Below, piece after piece: positions 18,845 to 28,047 of a DNA stretch of 64,000 nucleotides (position 1 is its first letter; the number at the start of each line of letters is the position of its first letter). Made by a program: the position numbers and the translations under genes. The DNA comes from Merdibacter sp965119685 (GTDB lineage: Bacteria; Bacillota_I; Bacilli_A; Erysipelotrichales; Erysipelotrichaceae). The stretch is from positions 62,001 through 126,000 of the forward strand of contig OZ221971.1 in assembly GCA_965119685.1 (NCBI GenBank), in the 5' to 3' direction. Under the pieces are notes generated by a model that was not told where the DNA came from, made no database searches, and saw only the letters and a list, made by a program, of their open reading frames with translations.

Positions 18845-19984
18845 TCAGCGCTTTTGATCAAACGCCTGCGCGCAATCCTTCAGCCAATCGATGATCTCCA
18901 GATGCTGCGGGCATGCACGCTCGCACTGACCGCAGGCGATGCAATCCATCGCTCTTCCCTTCTCTGCCACCGCCTGCGCATAGTTATTCTCTCCCTTTTG
19001 CGTCTGTCCCCAGAGCAGCTGTTTATTGCGGGCGGAGAAGATCTCCGGAATCGGAATCTGTTTCGGACACCCTTTTGTACAATAATGACACGCGGTGCAG
19101 GCGATCGAGCGAATCTTTCCTATCTCCTGCTGTGCCTGCGCGATCACTGCCTGCTCTTCTTTGCTCAGCGGCTGAAAGGCGCGCATATATGAGAGATTAT
19201 CCGCCATCTGTGCAGTGTCCGACATCCCCGAAAGCACCGTTAAAATGCCATCCAGACTTGCTACATAACGAATCGCCCAAGAGGCGAAAGACGCCTCGGG
19301 GTCATTCTGATGAAGAATCTCCTGTACCTGTTTAGGCGGATTCGCCAGCACACCGCCTTTCACCGGCTCCATGACAACAATTGATTTGCCATGTTTTCTG
19401 GCAACCTCATAATTGGCTCTGGAGGTTACGCTGGGACTCTCCCAATCCGCATAATTGAGCTGCAGCTGTACAAACTCCACCTGTGGATGCGCGCGTAAAA
19501 GTGTATCTAACAGCTGCGGTCCGCCATGAAAGGAAAATCCCCAATGACGGATCAGCCCTTTCTCTTTCAGCTCTTTCACAAAGTCCCAGAGATGATAGCG
19601 ATCATAGATCTCCACGTTTTCCTCTTTGAGCGAATGCAATAAATAATAGTCGAAATAGCCTGCTCCCGTGCGCTCGAGACTCGTATAAAACTGCTGCTTT
19701 GCGCTCTTTTCATCCGGATTGCCCATCCAAGCGTTCAGCTTTGTCGCCAGCGTGAAAGTCTCTCGGGGATAACGCTCTACCAGCGCTTCGCGTGCCGCGC
19801 GCTCCGAATTGCCGTTGTCATACACATATGCCGTATCGAAATACGTCATGCCTGCCGCCATAAATTGATCGATCATCTGCTTTGTCTGTGCGATGTCGAT
19901 ACTGCCGTCCGCCTGCCTTGGCAAGCGCATCAATCCAAACCCCAGCTTTGGCGTCTGCTCACCGAAATATCGTTCCATTCCCAT
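18845..19984 (-). CDS. Aldo/keto reductase with C-terminal 4Fe-4S domain
   Basis: About 379 residues. Residues 1-270 form the aldo/keto reductase barrel (LGFGLMRLP, MTYFDTAYVYDNGNSE with the catalytic Asp and Tyr, ATKLNAW with the Lys). The C-terminus holds two ferredoxin clusters, CTACHYCTKGCP and CIACGQCERACP, a fusion common in anaerobes. It would reduce a carbonyl compound with electrons from NAD(P)H or ferredoxin; the substrate is not evident. It is a single gene, transcribed leftward toward the branched repeat. Confidence 0.9.
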   Translation of the reverse strand: MGMERYFGEQTPKLGFGLMRLPRQADGSIDIAQTKQMIDQFMAAGMTYFDTAYVYDNGNSERAAREALVERYPRETFTLATKLNAWMGNPDEKSAKQQFYTSLERTGAGYFDYYLLHSLKEENVEIYDRYHLWDFVKELKEKGLIRHWGFSFHGGPQLLDTLLRAHPQVEFVQLQLNYADWESPSVTSRANYEVARKHGKSIVVMEPVKGGVLANPPKQVQEILHQNDPEASFASWAIRYVASLDGILTVLSGMSDTAQMADNLSYMRAFQPLSKEEQAVIAQAQQEIGKIRSIACTACHYCTKGCPKQIPIPEIFSARNKQLLWGQTQKGENNYAQAVAEKGRAMDCIACGQCERACPQHLEIIDWLKDCAQAFDQKR

Positions 19985-20173
19985 CACCATACCTTTCCTC
20001 TTACAGCCCTTTCTAACACAGTCACCCGATCTGCCGCCCAGGTTTCTTCCCTTTTATTGTATAACGCAAGCCGATCAAACGGCAATTTAAAATTGTGTAT
20101 TTTTCTTTTCAATGTAAAGTTTTTAAATTTTGCCGCAATATCATCAGATACGCTGCCATACTTTCGTATGGAT

Positions 20174-20311
20174 TCATTTTTTCACCTTCTTTCTGCTCTT
20201 CCTCGGCTTCTTCTTAAGAGATTCTACATACTCATCATGCGCCATATGAAAGCCGTACAACACACACGTCCCACCCTTTGAATGCCCTTTGAATTGATGC
20301 TTGCATTCCAT
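20174..20311 (-). CDS. Small basic Cys/His protein (45 aa)
   Basis: A short protein beginning MECKHQFKGHSK and ending in a run of Lys/Arg. The AAAGGAG box fits an ATG at 20311; ATGs two and seventeen codons upstream are less well placed. It follows a small acidic gene and a broken toxin domain on the same strand and could be the last gene of that module. No family is recognised. Confidence 0.45.
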   Translation of the reverse strand: MECKHQFKGHSKGGTCVLYGFHMAHDEYVESLKKKPRKSRKKVKK

Positions 20312-20340
20312 CGTCATTCTCCTTTCAAAAGAAAAAGCGC

Positions 20341-20556
20341 TTATTTGCGCTTGTTGCTCCAATAAATATCATCGTATATCCTTTGATATTTTCTGCCCGT
20401 GTCATTAAATTCCCAGTCATCATCATATCCATCCTCAAGGATCAAATCGTCAAGAGGATATAAAACATCATTTAGGTCATCGGATGAGATCATTTCCTCC
20501 GCATTTTCAAATTTTTCCCTCAAAAATGCTTTTTGTTCCTCTGTCAGCTTTATCAT
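20341..20556 (-). CDS. Small acidic protein (71 aa), candidate immunity protein
   Basis: A strongly acidic protein (runs such as SSDDLNDVLYPLDDLILEDGYDDDWEF). Its ATG overlaps, in ATGA form, the stop codon that ends the shifted frame of the upstream toxin-like gene, so the two were once translated in a coupled way. Acidic charge, small size and position after a toxin C-terminus fit an immunity protein against a nuclease-like toxin. No family is recognised, so the role is inference. Confidence 0.6.
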   Translation of the reverse strand: MIKLTEEQKAFLREKFENAEEMISSDDLNDVLYPLDDLILEDGYDDDWEFNDTGRKYQRIYDDIYWSNKRK

Positions 20557-21013
20557 TTGTTTTCACCTCCGCGCGGATTTGTTTGAATCAGATTTCCTGT
20601 ATCGGGATTAACTGTCACCTTGCAAAAATCAGTAGCACACGGCTTTTGCGTTTCTTTGATACTTTTTCGGTAATTGTGTCCGGGTTTTGCAGTGCTGCAA
20701 GCACATCGCCGACCGGCACGCCTTTTCTCATGCCCTTTATCGGTTCGTTGCTGCTTTCATACTGACCAATTACTCTATCGACAAAATGGGGTTTGTATCC
20801 TGTTATCATTATACCATCTATTGTGATCTTCCCGACGATTTCTTTTTCAACCTTTGTCGCCATCTGCTTATATATATCAAATGTAACAAAACTAGAAATA
20901 TCACCTTTCTTAACTGCAAAGTGTGTTTCCTGCCGCTTATATTCCTCCTTTATCAACGCCCGTTCATCCTTCCCTCCTATCGGGCATGCGCAGGAGAGCA
21001 TTGCTAAATCCAT
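20553..21013 (-). pseudogene. Frameshifted polymorphic-toxin C-terminal domain
   Basis: The frame from 21013 encodes DGIMITGYKPHFVDRVIGQ and RKGVPVGDVLAALQNPD, patterns found in BECR/EndoU-like toxin C-termini on phage head or contact-dependent proteins. It stops early at 20615, but the neighbouring frame continues with CKVTVNPDTGNLIQTNPR, the usual end of this fold, to a TGA at 20553. One base has therefore been lost or gained near 20630-20650. The delivery part of the protein is missing: the beginning is only about 25 residues before the toxin domain. The remnant suggests an orphan toxin cassette left with its immunity gene. Confidence 0.65.
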
Positions 21014-21353
21014 CCCCTATGCGGCACAAAAAAGACCAAAGACCATCACAACCCCCATCGCTTCTCTCATCTTTCAGCGGCATCCATTTGATCTTTGGCT
21101 TTCCTATGCGAAAACGCTTGTCCCTCTTAGCCAAGCGCATTTCCTCTCATTCTGTGTCAAAAACGACAAGCACGGACGATGGCTTCCTGCTCGATCAATC
21201 GCTGTCTCCCCGCTCCCAAAACGCTGTCGCAAGCGCCGTGCAAACAAGCGGCATGCCATAAGAAAAGTCCTTGCCGCTAGCCAAACGGCAAACGACTGCA
21301 CCCTTTCTCTGCCATCACTTTCCTCGCACAGCATTCATCGAGCCGGCCCCTTG
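21014..21353. other. Non-coding gap between toxin remnant and hxlR-type gene
   Basis: Nothing supportable is seen here. The long plus-strand frame that crosses this stretch has no ribosome site and runs antisense to genes on both sides. Confidence 0.5.
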
Positions 21354-21707
21354 CTATTCGCTTTCCTTTTCCTCGCTCGCTTCCATGTTCTTTTTCTGAT
21401 ACTGTGTCCCCCATGCGATCATCGCATCCAGGATCGGCCACAGGCTGTATCCGGTCTCTGTCAGCGTGTACTCCACCCGCGGCGGCACCTCGGCATACAC
21501 CTTGCGGCTGAGCAGCCCGGCAGCTTCCATATCGCGCAGCTGTGCCGTCAGCACCTTTTGCGACACACTGCCGATGGATCGCTTCAGCTCGCCAAAACGC
21601 TTAGTGCCATCCATCAGATCCCGCAGAATGAGCACTTTCCACTTATCGCCGATCAACTCCAGCGTCGTCTCTACCGGACATGCCGGCAGCTTTCGATTCT
21701 CCTTCAT
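21354..21707 (-). CDS. HxlR-family transcriptional regulator
   Basis: A 117-residue winged-helix regulator. The signature CPVETTLELIGDKWKVLILRDL (N-terminal Cys at residue 10) and RFGELKRSIGSVSQKVLTAQLRDMEAAGLLSR form the HxlR domain. Members sense reactive aldehydes, thiols or redox change. It is divergent from the ferredoxin/flavin-type gene at 21844, with a 136-base shared promoter region, and probably controls it. The start at 21707 was chosen because GGGCGGAGAG precedes it; longer in-frame extension has no family similarity. Confidence 0.9.
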   Translation of the reverse strand: MKENRKLPACPVETTLELIGDKWKVLILRDLMDGTKRFGELKRSIGSVSQKVLTAQLRDMEAAGLLSRKVYAEVPPRVEYTLTETGYSLWPILDAMIAWGTQYQKKNMEASEEKESE

Positions 21708-21843
21708 TCGCTCTCCGCCCTTTCCAATGGTTTCTTTTTGGTAACTATCGCACAAAAAAGTGCTTACTTTACAGATGATACCGTCTCCCTGATAATAGCA
21801 CTGGAACACCACAGCGTCAACAAGCGGAAAGGAGAAAAACGAC

Positions 21844-22461
21844 ATGACGATTGCACAATGCTTACAAATGCTCAGAGAGATCAAGGACGTTGCGTTTGCC
21901 AGCGTCGACGCACAGGGAAATCCGCAGGTGCGCATCATCGATGTGATGCTCATCGAAGAAGAAACCTTGTATTTTTGCACCGCCCGCGGGAAAGACTTTT
22001 ACCGTCAGCTGCTCGATCATCCTCAAATCGCCCTCACCGCGCTCACAAAAGCGTATCAGATGATTCGCTTAAGCGGAAAGGCGCAACGGCTGAGCGATCA
22101 GAAATACTGGATTGACCGCATCTTTGCGAATAATCCGGCGATGAATGATGTGTATCCCGGCCAAAGCCGCTACATCCTAGAGGCTTTCTGTATCGCAGAA
22201 GGGGAGCTCGCCTTCTTCGATTTAGGGAAGACGCCCATTGAGCGCGAGACGCTCGCTTGGGGAAACGCATCCCTCTCGCTGAAAGGCTATCACATCAGCG
22301 ACGCCTGTATCGGATGCGGCAAGTGTCAAACGCTGTGCCCGCAGCGCTGCATTCAAACAGGCGCGCCTTATCTCATCGATCAGCGTCACTGCCTGCACTG
22401 TGGGTTATGCGCGGAAACTTGTCCAATGCAGGCAATTAAGAAACGAGGTGTCTGTCAATGA
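21844..22461 (+). CDS. Pyridoxamine-phosphate-oxidase-like flavoprotein with 2[4Fe-4S] ferredoxin tail
   Basis: A 205-residue fusion. Residues 1-140 look like a split-barrel FMN-binding domain (DVAFASVDAQGNPQVRIIDVMLIEEETLYFCTARGK). The C-terminus has two clusters, CIGCGKCQTLCPQRC and CLHCGLCAETCPMQA. Such proteins are small redox carriers in anaerobes. It lies divergent from an HxlR regulator, as expected for a redox-controlled gene. Its stop overlaps the start of the osmoprotectant permease gene by four bases, so the two are translated together, an unusual pairing. Confidence 0.85.
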   Translation: MTIAQCLQMLREIKDVAFASVDAQGNPQVRIIDVMLIEEETLYFCTARGKDFYRQLLDHPQIALTALTKAYQMIRLSGKAQRLSDQKYWIDRIFANNPAMNDVYPGQSRYILEAFCIAEGELAFFDLGKTPIERETLAWGNASLSLKGYHISDACIGCGKCQTLCPQRCIQTGAPYLIDQRHCLHCGLCAETCPMQAIKKRGVCQ

Positions 22462-23993
22462 TCAATGAAATGTGGGAGCTGTTCCTTGCCCGCAGCGATT
22501 TCTTTTGGAGCTTATTATGGGAACATGTGCAGATTTCTTTAACGTCGATCCTTCTTGCGATCGTCTTGGGAATGCTGATCGGCACGCTCATCAGCGAACT
22601 CTCTTTCAGCGCGAAGCCGACGCTGGCGCTGATCAATTTTCTCTACACGATCCCATCGATCTCCATGCTGGGCTTTCTCATCCCGTTTTCCGGTGTCGGC
22701 AATACGACGGCGATCATCGCCTTAACTCTGTATGCCCTGCTGCCGATGGTGCGAAACACCTACACCGGACTCACCAATGTCGATCCTTTGCTGATAGAAG
22801 CCGCCAAGGGAATGGGCAGCACCCGTTGGCAGATATTGGTCAAGATCAAACTGCCCTTAGCAATGCCTTTCATCGTCAGCGGTGTCCGCTCCATGGGGAC
22901 AATGACGATCGCCTTGGCCGGTATCGCCTCTTTTATCGGCGCCGGCGGTCTGGGGGTTGCCATCTATCGCGGCATCACCACCAACCATGCGGCGATGACG
23001 ATGGTCGGCTCCCTGCTCATCGCACTTCTGGCGCTGGTGATTGACCTGCTGCTGGGGCTGGCGGAAAAGCGGATGAATAACAAGCGCAGAAGAAAGTCAC
23101 AGCGCGCCTCATGGCTCGTTGTCCTCCTGTGCGCCTGTCTGTTCCTGTCTACAACTTGGCTGTTTCAAAAGCCGTCATCCGACACCATCCGCATCGCCAC
23201 CAAACCGATGAGCGAACAGTATGTATTAGGAGAGATGTTAGACATCCTCATCGAACAGGATACCGGGCTGAACGTCGAAGTGACGCAAGGAGTCGGCGGG
23301 GGAACCTCTAACATCCATCCGGCGATGGAAAACGGTGAATTTGATCTGTATCCGGAATATACCGGGACGGCATGGAACATGGTGCTGAAAGAAACCGGAC
23401 TCTATGATGAAACGATGTTCGATCAGCTCAATCAGCGTTATCAGCAGGACTATGGGATGGAGTGGGTCGGCATGTACGGCTTTAACAACACGTATGGTCT
23501 CGTCGTCCGCAAACCGATCGCCGAGCGTTATCATTTACAGACATATTCCGATTTAGCCCGTGTGAGCAGTGAGCTGACCTTTGGCGCCGAATATGACTTC
23601 TTTGAGCGCGAGGACGGCTATGATGCGCTGTGTGAAGCATATGGCATGGACTTTCAGGCGACGATGGATCTGGACATCGGTTTAAAATATCAGGCGCTCG
23701 CACAGGGGGAGATCGATGTGATGGTGATCTTCACGACGGATGGACAGCTCGCTGTCAGCGATGCGCTCGTATTGCAGGATGACCGTGGCTTCTATCCTTC
23801 TTATCGCTGCGGCAACATCATCCGCAGGGAAGTCTTGCAGGCGCACCCGGAACTGGCCGACGTATTCGCTCGCTTAGAGGGCCTCATCAGCGATGAGGAT
23901 ATGGCGAAGATGAATTATGCGGTAGAAAGCGAAGGCAGAGAGCCGCGGGCAGTCGCCGAGGAATTTTTACAGGAACGCGGCTTGATGGAATAG
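22458..23993 (+). CDS. Osmoprotectant ABC transporter, fused permease and substrate-binding domain
   Basis: A 511-residue fusion. The first 210 residues are a BPD-type permease (MINEMWELFLARSDFFWSLL, then EAAKGMGSTRWQILVKIKLPLAMPFI, the EAA loop). After a further membrane helix (about 220-235) comes an OpuAC/ProX-type binding domain (IRIATKPMSEQYVLGEMLDILIEQDTGL, and NGEFDLYPEYTGTAW, the quaternary-amine site region). It imports glycine betaine, choline, carnitine or a related compound. The partner ATPase follows after 10 bases. Fused permease/receptor forms are known in Gram-positive OpuB/OpuC relatives. Confidence 0.92.
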   Translation: MINEMWELFLARSDFFWSLLWEHVQISLTSILLAIVLGMLIGTLISELSFSAKPTLALINFLYTIPSISMLGFLIPFSGVGNTTAIIALTLYALLPMVRNTYTGLTNVDPLLIEAAKGMGSTRWQILVKIKLPLAMPFIVSGVRSMGTMTIALAGIASFIGAGGLGVAIYRGITTNHAAMTMVGSLLIALLALVIDLLLGLAEKRMNNKRRRKSQRASWLVVLLCACLFLSTTWLFQKPSSDTIRIATKPMSEQYVLGEMLDILIEQDTGLNVEVTQGVGGGTSNIHPAMENGEFDLYPEYTGTAWNMVLKETGLYDETMFDQLNQRYQQDYGMEWVGMYGFNNTYGLVVRKPIAERYHLQTYSDLARVSSELTFGAEYDFFEREDGYDALCEAYGMDFQATMDLDIGLKYQALAQGEIDVMVIFTTDGQLAVSDALVLQDDRGFYPSYRCGNIIRREVLQAHPELADVFARLEGLISDEDMAKMNYAVESEGREPRAVAEEFLQERGLME

Positions 23994-24003
23994 GAGGTAC
24001 ACA

Positions 24004-24762
24004 ATGGAAACGATGATAGAATTTCAGCACATCCGCAAGGCGTATGGCGATCGGGTGGTATTGGACGATTTCTCTTTGACCATTGAAAAGGGGGCGTTTG
24101 TCACGATGATCGGCTCCTCGGGATGCGGCAAGACGACAGCGCTGAAGCTGATCAATGCGCTGCTGACGCCGGATGACGGTCACATGCTCATCAAAGGCGA
24201 GGACATTCGCGGGATGGATCAAACGAAGCTGCGCCGGGGAATCGGATATGCGATTCAAGGCAGCGTGCTGTTTCCGCACATGAGCGTGGAACAAAATATC
24301 GCCTATGTGCCCGGCCTGCTCAACAAACGGGATCATCAGCGAACGAAACAGGCAGTGCGGAAATGGATGAACATTGTCGGATTAGAGGAATCGCTCAAGG
24401 ATCGCTACCCATGGGAGCTCTCCGGCGGACAGCAGCAGCGGGTTGCCATCGCGCGGGCATTGGCGGCTTCTCCGGAAATCCTATTGATGGATGAGCCCTT
24501 TGGCGCCGTGGACAGCATCACCCGCGCCCATCTGCAAAAAGAGATCAAAGCGATTCATCAAAGCAGCGGGGTGACGATCGTCTTTGTCACGCATGACATC
24601 CAAGAGGCGCTGTATCTGGGAACCAAAGTGCTCGTCATGGATCAGGGCAAGATTCGCCAATATGACACGCCCGACGTCATCCGCACCCAACCGGCAGACG
24701 ATTTTGTCAAGCGGCTGGTGATGGGACATCATGGCTTGATCGTTCATTCCGATAACGGCTGA
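24004..24762 (+). CDS. Osmoprotectant ABC transporter ATPase (OpuCA-like)
   Basis: A 252-residue ABC ATPase with Walker A GSSGCGKTTAL, signature LSGGQQQRVAIARAL and Walker B EILLMDEPFGAVD. It energises the fused permease/receptor encoded immediately upstream. It lacks the C-terminal CBS domains of long OpuCA proteins, so ionic-strength sensing by CBS is not expected. It is the last gene of the plus-strand operon starting at 21844. Confidence 0.93.
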   Translation: METMIEFQHIRKAYGDRVVLDDFSLTIEKGAFVTMIGSSGCGKTTALKLINALLTPDDGHMLIKGEDIRGMDQTKLRRGIGYAIQGSVLFPHMSVEQNIAYVPGLLNKRDHQRTKQAVRKWMNIVGLEESLKDRYPWELSGGQQQRVAIARALAASPEILLMDEPFGAVDSITRAHLQKEIKAIHQSSGVTIVFVTHDIQEALYLGTKVLVMDQGKIRQYDTPDVIRTQPADDFVKRLVMGHHGLIVHSDNG

Positions 24763-25369
24763 GTGCCAGCGGCATCCATGGGGAAACAGGCAAAGCACCC
24801 GTGTCCTCCATTGTGATTTCTTCTTGTCCTCTTATTGAGCGGACGATGTGACAGAGGTTGACATATGGGGTGATCTTCCTCGCTTCTGAAATCCGCGTGC
24901 CCTTCATTCGGCACTTTGCAATACTGCTTTGGCGCTCCTTGTTGGTTTACCGCAATCGTCGTCATCGCAAAGCATCCTAAGCGCAGGCTTTTCTTTTGTG
25001 CTGTTTGTTTTGTTGCTTTCCTGCTCTGCCTTGCCATTCGGCAACGATGATGCGCGGATGTCCTTATCATTTCCGCCCGCTCTTGCGACTTCCCCACATC
25101 CTCACAGCACAAAAAAACAGGCGTCCAAAGCCCTGCTCGGGAACAATCCCAAGTTTTGCGGCTGACGCCTGTTTCATTGTTTTCTTGCTATTCTTGCGCA
25201 TAGCGTCATACGGTCACATCAATGATTGTGACCGCTGATCTCCATGGATTGCCCCATGTGTGCTTTCGCACGCTCTTTCATCAGGAGAAACGCATTCCCT
25301 GTGAATGGTTCTGTGAATGTTCACGCATGGGCACAAAGCCCTGTGCTCGCTCATTTCCCTTTTTGTTTG
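24763..25369. other. Non-coding gap between convergent operons
   Basis: No gene is supported. It holds the leftward terminator of ychF (25111-25174). The other stretches are low in coding signals on both strands. Confidence 0.6.
25111..25174 (-). terminator. Intrinsic terminator for leftward ychF transcription
   Basis: Arms GACGCCTGTTT (25164-25174) and AAACAGGCGTC (25115-25125) form an 11-bp stem; on the minus strand it is followed by seven T residues. It is about 200 bases after the ychF stop. Confidence 0.75.
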
Positions 25370-26473
25370 CTAAACGTTAAAGCGGAAATGCAGCACGTCG
25401 CCGTCGCACACCTCGTAGTCTTTTCCCTCCAGGCGCAGCTTCCCGGCTTCCTTCACCGCCTGCTCGCTGCCCAGCGCGTCGATGTCCGCAAACGCATACG
25501 TCTCCGCCCGGATGAAGCCCTTTTCAAAATCGCTGTGGATAACGCCTGCGCACTGCGGCGCTTTCATCCCCTTGCGAAACGTCCATGCACGGCACTCATC
25601 CGGCCCGGCGGTCAAAAAGGTCCGCAGGTTTAAGATGTGATAAGCGCTTTGGATGATCTGATCGAGACCGCTTTGCGCGATGCCCAGCTCAGAAAGGAAC
25701 TCTGCCTTCTCCGCTTTGTCTAACGAGCTGAGCTCCTCTTCGATTTTCGCACAGATCGGCACGACCAGATTGTGTTCGCTCTGTGCAAGCTTCGCTACCT
25801 GCTGATAATATGGGTTGGCCTCGGGATTGACAATCTCCTCATCGCTCATGTTGGCGACATAGATCATCGGCTTTAACGTCAGCAGGGAGAATGCCTTGAC
25901 GATGGCTAACTCCTCCTTGTCTAACTCTACGCTGCGCGCCGACTTTCCCGCTAATAACGCCGCCTGTATCTTTTTGAGGACGCTGACCTCCGCAACGGCT
26001 GCCTGATCCTTGTTGGTCTGCGCCTTGCGCTCCACCTTGGACAAGCGGTTTTCCACGCTCTGCAAATCGGCCATCACCAGCTCCAGCTGAATGATCTCGA
26101 TGTCGCGCAGGGGATCGACGCTGCCCTCGACATGAGTGATGTTGGGATCGTCAAAACAACGCACGACGTGACAGATCGCATCCGTCAGACGGATGTTGGA
26201 CAAAAACTGATTGCCCAGTCCCTCGCCCTTGCTGGCGCCCTTGACTAAGCCGGCAATATCGGTAAACTCAAAGGTTGTATAGATGGTCTTTTTCGGCTGA
26301 AACAGCTCTGCCAGACGATCCACCCGCGCATCGGGCACCTCGACGACGCCGACGTTGGGCTGGATGGTCGCAAACGGATAGTTGGCCGCTTCTACCTGAC
26401 TTTTGGTGATCGCATTGAACAGTGTGGATTTTCCGACGTTGGGAAGTCCCACGATTCCTGCTGTTAATGGCAT
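25370..26473 (-). CDS. ychF: Redox-regulated ATPase YchF (Obg family)
   Basis: A 367-residue P-loop protein. The N-terminus LTAGIVGLPNVGKSTLFNAI is the G1 motif, ETYAFADIDAL lies in the TGS-like C-terminal domain, and the length equals the family norm. YchF hydrolyses ATP rather than GTP and is tied to ribosome function and stress tolerance. It is a single gene with its own terminator. The start at 26473 was preferred to the ATG three codons earlier because it matches the family start and keeps a nine-base distance from AGAGGA. Confidence 0.96.
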   Translation of the reverse strand: MPLTAGIVGLPNVGKSTLFNAITKSQVEAANYPFATIQPNVGVVEVPDARVDRLAELFQPKKTIYTTFEFTDIAGLVKGASKGEGLGNQFLSNIRLTDAICHVVRCFDDPNITHVEGSVDPLRDIEIIQLELVMADLQSVENRLSKVERKAQTNKDQAAVAEVSVLKKIQAALLAGKSARSVELDKEELAIVKAFSLLTLKPMIYVANMSDEEIVNPEANPYYQQVAKLAQSEHNLVVPICAKIEEELSSLDKAEKAEFLSELGIAQSGLDQIIQSAYHILNLRTFLTAGPDECRAWTFRKGMKAPQCAGVIHSDFEKGFIRAETYAFADIDALGSEQAVKEAGKLRLEGKDYEVCDGDVLHFRFNV

Positions 26474-26698
26474 ATACATCATTCCTCTCGCCCTATTAGT
26501 TTACCTTTTTTAGATGCGCTTTTCAATAGCGCTTCTCTCCTTTTTCCCACGACCTCTGCTCACAATCGCCGTGCATGTTCACAAGCGGCGCTTCCCCATC
26601 GTTTGTCCGGCTCTTTTAGCGGCGCACCGCATTCCTGCGCTGTCCTCTCGGGTAAAACGCTTTGGGGTTTTTGTGTTCTTTCTTATGTTTTTCATTAC

Positions 26699-27580
26699 TC
26701 ATGGTTCGTCAATTTGGCCGCCTTGTTTGTTTTCCCGTTTCAAAAACAGCAGCAGCGCCGCCACGATGCACCCTGTGCCTGCCAGCTTTGCCCCGCTGAT
26801 CGCTTCGTTTAAAAAGAGCGCCCCCAGCACCATCGCCGTAATCGGCTCCAGCAGGCAGATGATGCTGGCCTGTGTGCTCCCTAACAAAGCGACGCCCTTC
26901 TGCAAGAGCACCGTCGCCAGAAACGACGCAGACAGCGCAATCACAGCCAACAAAGCATAGCTGACCCCATCCAGACAAAAGACGATATTCGCAGTAAAAA
27001 CATGTAATGCCAGCATCTCCAGCGCCGCAAACAGCGCGAGATAAAAGGACAGCAGATAGGCGTGGATGTGCACGAGGCCCGACTTATCCATCTTCACCAG
27101 ATAAAACGCATAGGTGCAAGCCGAGGCGATTGCCAACCCATAGCCCAGTCCATCCCCTTCCCCTTTGCTCATAAAACACAGCGTCCCGCAAAACGCCGCG
27201 GCTAACGCCAGCCATTGGCGCGGGTGCAGCTGCTCTTGATAGCGTACGCAGCAAAGCAAGGAAACAAACAAAGGGTAGAGAAAATGCAGGCTGGTCGCAA
27301 TGCCCGTATCGACATGGGCATAGCTCTCATTCAATAAAATCATCGTCAGCCCGGAGCCAAACACGCTGATGCTCACTAACGGCGCCCATGCCCATCGCTC
27401 TAAACGAAGCGGTATCCGCTTGCTTTTCAGCAGGACAAACAGAAAGAGTGTGACAAACAGCACGCGGTAAAAGGCCACCGTCAGCGGCGTTGCTCCCTTG
27501 GCTAACACCATGCGGGTCAGCAGCGGCAAAGCACCAAACAGCATTGCGCTGAGCGCCGTGTACAGACAGCCCCGCTTCAT
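26699..27580 (-). CDS. EamA-family (DMT) transporter
   Basis: A 293-residue protein with about ten membrane segments in two EamA repeats (SAMLFGALPLLTRMVLAKGATPLTVAFYRVLFV and LLAVIALSASFLATVLLQKGVALLGSTQASIICLLEPI). Members export or import small metabolites; the substrate is unknown. Its ATG at 27580 lies inside the last codons of the EIIB gene, so it is the final gene of the PTS operon by position. A sugar- or amine-related export role would fit but is only inference. Confidence 0.85.
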   Translation of the reverse strand: MKRGCLYTALSAMLFGALPLLTRMVLAKGATPLTVAFYRVLFVTLFLFVLLKSKRIPLRLERWAWAPLVSISVFGSGLTMILLNESYAHVDTGIATSLHFLYPLFVSLLCCVRYQEQLHPRQWLALAAAFCGTLCFMSKGEGDGLGYGLAIASACTYAFYLVKMDKSGLVHIHAYLLSFYLALFAALEMLALHVFTANIVFCLDGVSYALLAVIALSASFLATVLLQKGVALLGSTQASIICLLEPITAMVLGALFLNEAISGAKLAGTGCIVAALLLFLKRENKQGGQIDEP

Positions 27581-28047
27581 CGTTGTTCTCCATAGCGGAT
27601 CATGGAATCCCCATAGCGCTGACGAAACTCCACCTGTATGCCCGCTTGAACAAAGGTATCGCAAATCGCTCTTTCCTCGTCATTCAGGCAGACGCCCTCA
27701 TGAATGCGCATGCCCTCGCCGAATTCATGGAGATAGCCGACGTTGAGCGAGTGCAGAGAAGAAGTCTCCTCCATCAGCGTGCGGGCGTTTTGCAGATTGC
27801 CGACGATGACCATCATCCGCAATGCATCATACTGATGCGCCTTCATCACCTCGCCTGCTTCCCGCACGCCCAAAATCGTCAGCTTGACATTGGGCGGCTT
27901 GCTCAAGCCGAAGGTCATGCACATGAACTGATCGCTGGCGATGGCGTCATCCGCAATCAAAATTGACTGTATCCGCAGGTTTTCCACCCATGAAAATACC
28001 ACTGCGCCATGCAGCAGCTTCTCATCCACTCGCAATAAACTGATCAT
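27577..28047 (-). CDS. Mannose/sorbose-family PTS EIIB protein (second copy)
   Basis: A 156-residue EIIB of the mannose family. The active-site His lies in RVDEKLLHGAVVFSW (residues 6-20), with EK-LLHGAVV replacing the usual DR-LLHGQV. The ATG at 28047 overlaps the stop of the preceding EIIA-containing frame as ATGA. A full EIIB is also encoded at 31640, so this copy may serve regulation, for example phosphorylating the PRD regulator encoded directly upstream, rather than transport. That is inference from order and from the altered active-site motif. Confidence 0.85.
   Translation of the reverse strand: MISLLRVDEKLLHGAVVFSWVENLRIQSILIADDAIASDQFMCMTFGLSKPPNVKLTILGVREAGEVMKAHQYDALRMMVIVGNLQNARTLMEETSSLHSLNVGYLHEFGEGMRIHEGVCLNDEERAICDTFVQAGIQVEFRQRYGDSMIRYGEQR

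Noticed and set aside
20793..22115. 440-codon plus-strand open frame
   Set aside because: It lies antisense to the toxin remnant and the HxlR gene and out of frame over the ferredoxin-type gene; it is a by-product of their codon use.
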